From contig JACQNF010000092.1 in NCBI GenBank assembly GCA_016203215.1, positions 1-10,657 on the forward strand: 10,657 nt of DNA. The letters run 5' to 3'. The translations under genes were made by a program, and so were the position numbers. The notes beneath the pieces are model-generated. The model did not search any database and was not told where the DNA came from. It saw only the letters and a program-made list of their open reading frames with translations. This document shows, in pieces, positions 6,159 to 10,657 of the stretch. Every line of letters begins with the position of its first letter. Position 1 is the stretch's first letter. Source of the stretch: Candidatus Woesearchaeota archaeon (GTDB taxonomy: Archaea > Nanobdellota > Nanobdellia > Woesearchaeales > GW2011-AR9).

Positions 6159-7016
6159 CTATCGCTGAATCCGCCGGAGGAATTCTTCCACGGGCTTAAC
6201 ACATTGCTCTCGGAACGAATCTTCTCCCTGCGCCGCGCAGTGGTCAGTGATAATAACATTACCTCTCGTCATCATTTCCTTCAACGGGGATGAACAGACG
6301 TCAAGCGCAATACCACGGAATTTTCCACGGACATATTCTTGATATAACGCATCTTCATCAATTACCTCTGCGCGAGAAGTGTTGATGAAGAAACTACGAT
6401 CTTTCATCATTCGAAAGTGCGCAGCAGTTATCATCTTTTCAGTATGTTTATTTAACGGCACATGAACGGTAAGGATATCTGCTTGTTCCAAAACACGATT
6501 TAATTCTGTCATCTCAACCTGAAGCTCTTTCAACAGATTACGATCCTGTTCAATAACATCAAAAGCGACGACACGAACATCGAAACCACGTACTTTTCGA
6601 GCGACGAGCTTTCCGATGGCGCCAAAACCGAGAATCCCGATCGTTTTGCCTTTGAGCTCGGCATATGGTTTCTGAAAATCTTCCCGAAGAAGAGATAACA
6701 GGAGGTATACGGTATGTTCAGCCACACTATTGGCATTCGTGCCAGGACAATGAATCAAAACGATGTTCCTCTGGGCCAATAATTCTAACTGAAGATTATC
6801 CGTCCCAACACTGCAGATGACCACGTACTTCAGATGCGGCAGTTTTGCTAATTCGGTCTCTTTTAAGGGAGTAAACGTCCTGAGAACAATTGCTTCCACA
6901 TCAGGGAACAAGGGGGTTATTAAGAACTGCTCTGTTGTGTTGAAACGAAAAGAAGTGTTCTGTTCTAAAAGTGTCCGCGCATGAGGATGAATGTCCCCCA
7001 CAAGCAATGTTTTCAT
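6159..7016 (-). CDS. D-isomer-specific 2-hydroxyacid dehydrogenase family protein
   Basis: 285 aa, somewhat short for a family of ~310-330 aa. The NAD-binding domain has GFGAIG (130-135) and an acidic residue ending the next strand (D153 in AFD), which favours NAD over NADP. The substrate-domain motif SVGTDN (69-74) and the helix after TNANSVAEHTVYLLL (93-107) are typical. The catalytic Arg is R215 (NTSRAEVIDEDAL, with Ala instead of the usual Gly) and the catalytic His is probably H259 (TDHCA, replacing TPHxxG). The segment normally reading DVFxxEP, which supplies the catalytic Glu, reads DVCSSPL at 239-245, so that Glu seems missing. It may act on a 2-keto/2-hydroxyacid such as 3-phosphoglycerate, glyoxylate or a related acid, or have altered activity. 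No ACT domain is present. It is probably cotranscribed with the 86-aa gene downstream. Confidence 0.88.
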   Translation of the reverse strand: MKTLLVGDIHPHARTLLEQNTSFRFNTTEQFLITPLFPDVEAIVLRTFTPLKETELAKLPHLKYVVICSVGTDNLQLELLAQRNIVLIHCPGTNANSVAEHTVYLLLSLLREDFQKPYAELKGKTIGILGFGAIGKLVARKVRGFDVRVVAFDVIEQDRNLLKELQVEMTELNRVLEQADILTVHVPLNKHTEKMITAAHFRMMKDRSFFINTSRAEVIDEDALYQEYVRGKFRGIALDVCSSPLKEMMTRGNVIITDHCAAQGEDSFREQCVKPVEEFLRRIQR

Positions 7017-7047
7017 GGATCACCCCCACAAATGAAACTATATAAAG
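7017..7047 (-). promoter_or_regulatory. TATA box and strong Shine-Dalgarno of the dehydrogenase gene
   Basis: The minus strand reads CTTTATATAG at 7047-7038, a strong TATA box, and GGGGGTGATCC at 7027-7017 directly before the ATG. The latter differs by one base from the full anti-SD complement GGAGGTGATCC. The TATA spacing (~26 bp to the ATG) would start transcription near 7016-7018 and cut off this SD, so either the start site lies nearer the TATA than usual or another promoter is used. Confidence 0.6.
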
Positions 7048-7061
7048 ATTAGGAAAATAAG

Positions 7062-7247
7062 TACGTATTTAGTTCGCCGTCACGGCAGGCAAGGCCAATA
7101 CGTCTGTCTCGATCTACTGAGCGAAGCAGAGTAATTGTTATCGGAGAATATGATGTTGAACAGTTTTTGTACTTCTGTTAGGACAACTACATTCTCCGCG
7201 AGACAGACAGCCTGCCTGCCGAGTCGTCGTGGCGAAATAAATATGTA
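7062..7247. repeat. ~186-bp imperfect inverted-repeat element with nested hairpins
   Basis: Left arm 7062-7111 and right arm 7199-7247 are imperfect reverse complements. Matching blocks are TACGTATTTA/TAAATATGTA (7062-7071 with 7238-7247, 9 of 10), TTCGCC/GGCGAA (7073-7078 with 7231-7236), CGGCAGGCAAGGC/GCCTGCCTGCCG (7083-7095 with 7210-7221, one extra base), and GTCTGTCTCG/CGAGACAGAC (7102-7111 with 7199-7208, perfect). Inside are further helices: TACTG..CAGAGTA (7115-7132), CGGAGAAT/ATTCTCCG (7142-7149 with 7191-7198), GTTG/CAAC (7155-7158 with 7184-7187) and AACAG/CTGTT (7159-7163 with 7175-7179). No protein-coding content is evident. It is either a MITE-like palindromic element or a structured RNA; the strand is unknown. 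Confidence 0.6.
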
Positions 7248-7269
7248 TGAAAATAAGCCCCTGGGGAGA

Positions 7270-7299
7270 ATTTCGCTTCTCCAGATACTGCTGGAGGAA
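7270..7299 (-). other. tRNA-Thr intron 2 (30 nt, T-loop position 59/60)
   Basis: The insert lies within the T-loop. Its core is a perfect 6-bp hairpin CTCCAG/CTGGAG with loop CAGTAT. A bulge-helix-bulge-like fold is visible: T-stem, 3' bulge ATT, central helix TTCA with CGAA (one A-C mismatch), 5' bulge AAT, then the inner hairpin. Cutting after the second base of each bulge leaves TTCAAAT, an ideal T-loop. A direct repeat AAATTC at both ends makes the boundary ambiguous by a few bases by sequence alone. Confidence 0.7.
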
Positions 7300-7321
7300 T
7301 TTGAACTCCCGACCTGCGCTT

Positions 7322-7334
7322 GTCTAGGATTACC
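7322..7334 (-). other. tRNA-Thr intron 1 (13 nt, position 37/38)
   Basis: The insert GGTAATCCTAGAC sits at the canonical archaeal site. A relaxed bulge-helix-bulge can be drawn: CTCG pairs with CTAG (one mismatch), with 3-nt bulges TAG and ACA. Cutting each bulge after its second base gives exactly this intron. An alternative local hairpin TAGG/CCTA also forms. Removal would require the splicing endonuclease, which is not in this window. Confidence 0.7.
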
Positions 7335-7395
7335 TACGAGAGCGCCGCTATACCGCTAAGCCACAGGGGCACAGGAATTCAAAAAATAACCCTCC

Positions 7396-7404
7396 TTTTT
7401 AAAA
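7396..7404 (-). promoter_or_regulatory. TATA box of tRNA-Thr
   Basis: TTTTAAAAA on the minus strand is centred ~30 bp upstream of the mature 5' end at 7370, giving a transcription start a few bases before it. The T-run at 7381-7386 (minus strand) between this box and the tRNA could terminate the zinc-ribbon transcript arriving from upstream. Confidence 0.55.
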
Positions 7405-7414
7405 GTATGTGGTG

Positions 7415-7579
7415 TCACTGAATCTGCTGCAACAGTTCTTCTTTTGTCTGCCATTTCTTTTGACATTCGAAACAGATCGGATATTGTTTACTTGAACCTC
7501 GCTTGTAGATAACTGTTCCTTTCAATTTCTCCAAGAAGAGCTGTTTAATCTCTGCTTTGCAGATGCTGCATTTAGCCAT
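7415..7579 (-). CDS. Small zinc-ribbon protein (54 aa)
   Basis: From the ATG at 7579 the product is 54 aa: C4-SI-C7 and C36-FE-C39 form a four-cysteine zinc ribbon with a 28-residue basic linker, ending in a short helix (KEELLQQIQ). The open frame extends upstream to 7636, but a TATA box at 7597-7610 places transcription initiation at 7579, so the shorter start is preferred. The layout (CxxC, a TVIYKRG strand, YPICFECQKKW) resembles a family of small archaeal zinc ribbons of unknown, probably nucleic-acid-related, function. It is divergent from ABCE1/RLI, with 98 bp between the start codons. Confidence 0.75.
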   Translation of the reverse strand: MAKCSICKAEIKQLFLEKLKGTVIYKRGSSKQYPICFECQKKWQTKEELLQQIQ

Positions 7580-7596
7580 GCCAAAGAAAATATGCT

Positions 7597-7610
7597 CTTT
7601 TAATTTAAAG
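7597..7610 (-). promoter_or_regulatory. TATA box of the zinc-ribbon gene
   Basis: CTTTAAATTAAAAG on the minus strand is centred ~25 bp before the ATG at 7579. It predicts a leaderless mRNA and decides the start codon. Confidence 0.6.
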
Positions 7611-7646
7611 GTATCGAAGATGATCAAAATCTGCAAACGAACGTAA

Positions 7647-7658
7647 CTAATATAAAAC
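7647..7658 (+). promoter_or_regulatory. TATA box of the ABCE1/RLI gene
   Basis: CTAATATAAAAC is centred 26 bp before the ATG at 7678 and predicts a leaderless mRNA. No Shine-Dalgarno is present. Confidence 0.65.
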
Positions 7659-7677
7659 AGAGTGAAATTACGGAACT

Positions 7678-9441
7678 ATGCGTAAACGACTTGCGATCAT
7701 CGACCGGGATAAATGCCACCCGATGGAATGCGGAAACTACCTCTGCGCTAAATTGTGCCCCGTGAACCGCGCAGGCGCAGATTGTATTTTTCCAGGAGAC
7801 GACCCTGCAAAGAAAGCAAGGATCGATGAATTCCTCTGCACCGGCTGTGGTATCTGCCCAAACCGCTGTCCGTTCGGGGCGATCCAGATCATCAATCTTC
7901 CAGATACGCTCAATAAAGACCCGGTTCATCGATACGGGGAGAATCTCTTTGAACTCTATTCTCTTCCGAGCCCTCTCTTTGGACAGGTGACCGGAATCTT
8001 AGGAAAAAATGGTATCGGAAAGTCAACTGCATTAAAAATCATGGGCAATCTGCTCAAACCTAACTTGGGAAGATGGCAGAACCCCCCAGACTTTAAAGAA
8101 GTCATAGCTTACTTCCGAGGTACGGAAAACCAGAAGTTTCTCGAAAAATTGCACCGTAACGAGATCACGCTTTCGTATAAGCCACAGCAAGTCGATCTGA
8201 TCCCAAAACAATTCTCCGGCACGGTTCGAGAATTGTTAACAAAAGTCGATACAAAAGGAAAGATGGGGCAGGTCGCTGAACAACTTCATCTGGCCAAATT
8301 TTTGGAAAATGAGATTTCAACCATTTCCGGAGGAGAATTGCAACGGACAGCAATCGCTGCTGCTGTTCTCAAAGAAGCAAACCTCTTCCTTCTTGACGAG
8401 CCTACATCATTCCTCGACATTAAGCAAAGAATCAACACTTCTCTGTTCATCCGCTCTCTCGCCACGCCAGAGAAAGCAATCATTGCCATTGAACACGACT
8501 TAATCATCCTTGATTATATGACAGATGTGATGAACATCATGTATGGTCAGGAAGGGGCATTTGGTGTCGTTTCAGGGATCAAGTCAACACGAGAAGGTAT
8601 AAATGCGTTTTTGGAAGGATTCCTCAAAGAAGAAAACGTACGGTTTCGTGATCGCCCCTTGAAATTTGACAAGACGCAAGATGCGCGGAAAGTTCTTCCT
8701 CGAAATTTGATCTCATGGGACAACATCCAGAAAAAGCTTGGAAATTTCGATTTGCGAACAGAACGTGGAACATTATACAAAAACGAGATTATTGGTATTC
8801 TGGGAGAGAATGGCATCGGTAAAACGTCGTTCATCAAAATTCTCGCAGGATTGATCGCTCCGGATTCCGGAACGGTGGACACGCAAGTCAAAGTTGCATA
8901 CAAGCCGCAATACTTAGAGACAACATCAGATCTTACGGTCAGTGAATTCCTGCTCGAGGCGATTGCAAAATATCCGCATCAACTCATCAAGCCGTTGGAC
9001 TTAGAAAAATTATTCTCCCAGAAATTGAGCGAACTCTCCGGGGGTCAGCTCCAGCGTGTTGCGTTAGCACACTGCCTATCTCAAGATGCACAGCTTTTCC
9101 TTCTGGATGAGCCTTCAGCGTATCTCGATGTTGAACAGCGATTGGTGATCTCAAAAGTAATTAAGACCGTTGCGCAAGAACGAGATGTGGCTATCCTCGT
9201 AGTCGATCACGACCTCTTGTTCATGGACTACATTTCCGATCGTTTAGTCGTATTCTCCGGCACACCAGCACAGAACGGCCTTCTCCGCGGACCGTTTCCA
9301 TTAGAAGAAGGAATGAATGCGTTTCTTCGTGAATTGGGGATCACTCTCCGGCGCGACCCGGTTTCACACCGTCCTCGGATCAATAGCCCCGGAAGCGTCA
9401 AAGATAGAGAACAACGGGATGAGAATAAGTGGTATTATTGA
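7678..9441 (+). CDS. rli: ABCE1/RLI, ribosome-recycling ATPase
   Basis: 587 aa, full family length. The N-terminal iron-sulfur domain has nine cysteines: C13, C18, C23, C27, C36 and the ferredoxin-like CTGCGICPNRC (C54, C57, C60, C64), enough for two [4Fe-4S] clusters. First nucleotide-binding domain: Walker A GKNGIGKST (109-117), signature SGGELQR (217-223), Walker B LFLLDEP (236-242, catalytic E241), switch H273. Second: Walker A GENGIGKTS (376-384), signature LSGGQLQR (453-460), Walker B LFLLDEP (473-479, E478), switch H511. The C-terminal tail (MNAFLRELGITLRRD, RPRINSPGS, then YY) is also typical. The protein splits post-termination ribosomes into subunits, working with aPelota or aRF1, and is essential in archaea and eukaryotes. 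All catalytic residues are intact. It has its own promoter and converges on lgt, with a 23-bp gap. Confidence 0.98.
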   Translation: MRKRLAIIDRDKCHPMECGNYLCAKLCPVNRAGADCIFPGDDPAKKARIDEFLCTGCGICPNRCPFGAIQIINLPDTLNKDPVHRYGENLFELYSLPSPLFGQVTGILGKNGIGKSTALKIMGNLLKPNLGRWQNPPDFKEVIAYFRGTENQKFLEKLHRNEITLSYKPQQVDLIPKQFSGTVRELLTKVDTKGKMGQVAEQLHLAKFLENEISTISGGELQRTAIAAAVLKEANLFLLDEPTSFLDIKQRINTSLFIRSLATPEKAIIAIEHDLIILDYMTDVMNIMYGQEGAFGVVSGIKSTREGINAFLEGFLKEENVRFRDRPLKFDKTQDARKVLPRNLISWDNIQKKLGNFDLRTERGTLYKNEIIGILGENGIGKTSFIKILAGLIAPDSGTVDTQVKVAYKPQYLETTSDLTVSEFLLEAIAKYPHQLIKPLDLEKLFSQKLSELSGGQLQRVALAHCLSQDAQLFLLDEPSAYLDVEQRLVISKVIKTVAQERDVAILVVDHDLLFMDYISDRLVVFSGTPAQNGLLRGPFPLEEGMNAFLRELGITLRRDPVSHRPRINSPGSVKDREQRDENKWYY

Positions 9442-9464
9442 GGTCAAAATAGACAGAGAAATAC

Positions 9465-10259
9465 TTAGCGCTTCAAGTACGCGCGGACAATTCTCCAATC
9501 ATCTCGATGTCTTTTCCAGAAAAAACAAAGCGCAACGATGACCATACCCAAGCTGAACCATTGGCCAAGGCTAAATCCGAAATAGAGGGTATCTTCCCGA
9601 AAGAAATCAACAATAATTCTGCCTGCTCCTTCGAGAAAGACGAAATTCCAGAAGATGAATCCGGGCTTGAATTGGTGAAACGCCTTCGTTGAGCTTAACC
9701 ACATCAACGCGCCAAAGACAGCCATACGCTGAAAAAATGAATAGATCATATTTGGATGACGACAGACATCGCCGTACTCTGGGAAAATGACACACCATCG
9801 CCCATCCCACGGTCGGCCGACGAGCTCTCCATTCACAAAATTCGCAAGCCTGCCCAATGCGAGCGCGAAAATTGCCGGGACGGAGACGATATCCGCCATC
9901 CTCCAGAAATTGATGTTCTTCTTGCGGCAGAACAGCCATCCCGCAACAACAACGCCGACGAACGCGCCATGGAAACTCATCCCTCCCTCCCAAATCTTGA
10001 GCAGGTTGAGGGGATGGGATACGTAGACGTTCGGCTCCCAGAAGAGCATAAATAACCGCGCGCCGACGAGGACGCCGACCATCAGGTACACGGCAAAATC
10101 CCAGACGTCATCCGAAGAGATAGCCAGCTTCCCCTGTTTTTGCGCGTGCTGAAGCCACCAGATCGTCAGGAAAAAACCAAATACATACACTAAGCCGTAC
10201 CACCGGATCTCCAACGGCCCGAGGTGAACGAGAACGGGGTCGAGATTAGATACATACAT
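9465..10259 (-). CDS. lgt: Prolipoprotein diacylglyceryl transferase (Lgt)
   Basis: 264 aa integral membrane protein with about seven membrane helices. It has the Lgt landmarks in order: the IRWYGLVY segment (18-25), GGMSFHG (92-98, with the conserved His H97), the signature LGRLANFVNGELVGR (135-149, with R137, N140, E145, R149; the usual GNF is ANF), HPNMIYSFF (168-176, instead of the usual HPSQLYEA), and GRIIVDFFRED (213-223, R214, R221, E222). In bacteria Lgt moves the diacylglyceryl group from phosphatidylglycerol onto the lipobox cysteine of exported prolipoproteins. In an archaeon the lipid donor would be different or an acquired one. A minus-strand TATA box (10281-10290) 26 bp from the ATG gives archaeal-style leaderless expression. 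No signal peptidase II gene is in the window. The family is clear; the substrate is inferred. Confidence 0.93.
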   Translation of the reverse strand: MYVSNLDPVLVHLGPLEIRWYGLVYVFGFFLTIWWLQHAQKQGKLAISSDDVWDFAVYLMVGVLVGARLFMLFWEPNVYVSHPLNLLKIWEGGMSFHGAFVGVVVAGWLFCRKKNINFWRMADIVSVPAIFALALGRLANFVNGELVGRPWDGRWCVIFPEYGDVCRHPNMIYSFFQRMAVFGALMWLSSTKAFHQFKPGFIFWNFVFLEGAGRIIVDFFREDTLYFGFSLGQWFSLGMVIVALCFFWKRHRDDWRIVRAYLKR

Positions 10260-10280
10260 GGGTTATCCTTTTCTGTGAGG

Positions 10281-10290
10281 ATATTAATAG
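10281..10290 (-). promoter_or_regulatory. TATA box of lgt
   Basis: CTATTAATAT on the minus strand is centred 26 bp before the ATG at 10259. A weak AGGAT lies between them but would be at or upstream of the transcript start. Confidence 0.55.
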
Positions 10291-10322
10291 TTTTCGATTA
10301 CCACCAATTGATTACCGTAAAC

Positions 10323-10331
10323 TTTATATAT
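10323..10331 (+). promoter_or_regulatory. TATA box of the PRC-barrel gene
   Basis: TTTATATAT is a strong TATA box. The expected start near 10353 leaves a leader of about 38 nt before the ATG at 10391, so this gene is leadered, unlike most others here. Confidence 0.65.
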
Positions 10332-10376
10332 ACACTTTCGTACGTAGAATGGGTACATAATCACACGTAGAAAAAT

Positions 10377-10384
10377 GAGGGTGA
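10377..10384 (+). promoter_or_regulatory. Shine-Dalgarno of the PRC-barrel gene
   Basis: GAGGGTGA ends 6 nt before the ATG at 10391 and matches GGAGGTGA with one change, supporting this start. The ATG at 10375 is out of frame. Confidence 0.6.
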
Positions 10385-10390
10385 CGCAGC

Positions 10391-10654
10391 ATGGTTGAAA
10401 AAGACAAATTATATTCACGAGAATTGGTTGGTAAGACCGTCGTTTCTAAATCCGGGAAAAAGTTTGGAGAAGTAGCGGATCTTGTCTTTGAGATAGGTTC
10501 TGGAGAGTTGATCCATATTTTATTAAAAAACCCAACGTCATACACGGACAAGATGGAATTAGAAAGGACAAAAGAAGGACAGATCTTGATTCCGTTCTCT
10601 GCAGTTATTGCGACGGGAGATTTCATCGTCGTTGCGGAAGAAGATATTATTTAG
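10391..10654 (+). CDS. PRC-barrel domain protein
   Basis: 87 aa, complete, with the stop codon three bases before the window end. It consists of a single PRC-barrel: YSRELVGKTVVSKSGKKFGEVADLVFEIGSGELIHILL, then ILIPFSAVIATGDFIVV near the C-terminus. These are the small beta-barrel strands and G-x-x-(F/I)-G-E-V-x-D turn of the family. In archaea, short stand-alone PRC-barrel proteins include components of the cell-division machinery (CdpB type) as well as many of unknown role; which applies here cannot be read from sequence. It is cytoplasmic, with no membrane segment. It is divergent from lgt and has its own TATA box and SD. Confidence 0.92.
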   Translation: MVEKDKLYSRELVGKTVVSKSGKKFGEVADLVFEIGSGELIHILLKNPTSYTDKMELERTKEGQILIPFSAVIATGDFIVVAEEDII

Positions 10655-10657
10655 GGG

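Larger units (their letters stand above)
7256..7370 (-). tRNA. tRNA-Thr(CGU) with two introns
   Basis: The acceptor stem GCCCCTG (7370-7364) pairs perfectly with CAGGGGC (7263-7257), followed by discriminator T at 7256, the archaeal tRNA-Thr identity base. The D-arm is GCTTAGCGGTATAGC with the GG pair. The anticodon stem GCGCT/AGCGC encloses a 20-nt loop starting CTCGTA, with anticodon CGT at 7338-7336. Removing 13 nt between positions 37 and 38 gives the canonical loop CTCGTAA. The T-stem GGGAG (7310-7306) pairs perfectly with CTCCC (7268-7264), but 37 nt lie between them. Removing 30 nt gives the 7-nt T-loop TTCAAAT. The spliced tRNA is 72 nt including the discriminator, and all stems are complete. 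CCA is not encoded. A TATA box lies ~27 bp upstream. It decodes ACG. Confidence 0.88.

Noticed and set aside
7062..7247. Element as RNase P RNA, SRP RNA or a C/D or H/ACA guide RNA
   Set aside because: It is too short for RNase P or SRP RNA, with none of their conserved motifs seen. C/D-like words (ATGATG, CTGA) occur but not in the proper terminal arrangement, and the long outer stem does not fit an H/ACA guide.
7264..7310. T-arm formed by GGGAG with the nearer CCTCC, without a second intron
   Set aside because: That pairing has an A-C mismatch and a G-U pair, and would leave the perfect CAGGGGC acceptor strand separated by over 20 nt; the intron model gives perfect stems.
7580..7636. N-terminal extension of the zinc-ribbon protein
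   Set aside because: The extension spans the TATA box at 7597-7610 and adds residues with no zinc-ribbon character; the ATG at 7579 is better placed.
9607..9993. 128-codon alternative minus-strand frame and plus-strand frames within lgt
   Set aside because: The Lgt motifs fix the true frame; these are shadows in a GC-richer stretch.

Overview
The window is archaeal chromosomal DNA, most likely from a DPANN-type lineage (Woesearchaeota/Pacearchaeota-like). The archaeal call is firm. It rests on a complete ABCE1/RLI ribosome-recycling ATPase, a geranylgeranyl-reductase-type flavoprotein, a PRC-barrel protein, a tRNA-Thr whose gene is interrupted by small BHB-type introns, and TATA boxes about 26 bp upstream of many start codons (leaderless mRNAs). 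The DPANN assignment is an inference from the S-layer-like CARDB-type proteins, a bacterial-type Lgt and the many short orphan genes. No phage, IS or CRISPR features are visible; it reads as core plus lineage-specific chromosome.

Layout: 1-1967 holds two cell-surface protein genes in the same direction. The first is a partial proline-rich secreted protein. The second is a full-length signal-peptide/C-terminal-membrane-anchor S-layer-like protein with a strong TATA box and a structured 5' leader. The two share a homologous beta-sandwich domain. A T-rich terminator separates them from a geranylgeranyl reductase family gene (2052-3140), which converges on an orphan gene with a TIM-barrel-like pattern (3185-3937, minus). 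From a divergent intergenic region come a Nudix hydrolase (4116-4595) and a small Rossmann-like, possibly CARF-like protein (4626-5003). The latter abuts, stop codon to stop codon, a minus-strand single-pass membrane protein (5004-5723).

5852-7016 is a minus-strand pair: a D-2-hydroxyacid dehydrogenase followed by an 86-aa orphan with its own Shine-Dalgarno. Upstream lies a ~186-bp imperfect inverted-repeat element with nested internal hairpins. It directly flanks the 3' end of a tRNA-Thr(CGU) gene carrying two introns, one at the usual 37/38 site and one in the T-loop at 59/60. A 54-aa zinc-ribbon gene is then divergent from the ABCE1/RLI gene (7678-9441). RLI converges on a minus-strand lgt (9465-10259), and the window ends with a PRC-barrel gene (10391-10654).

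Gene expression logic visible in the sequence: most first genes have a TATA box 25-29 bp before the start codon and little or no leader. The S-layer-like gene and the PRC-barrel gene have leaders of roughly 40-75 nt with a Shine-Dalgarno, and the internal gene of the dehydrogenase pair also uses one. The envelope theme (surface proteins, lipid saturation, lipoprotein lipidation, PRC-barrel) recurs across the window, but the genes are mostly single transcription units, so no single multigene pathway is implied.
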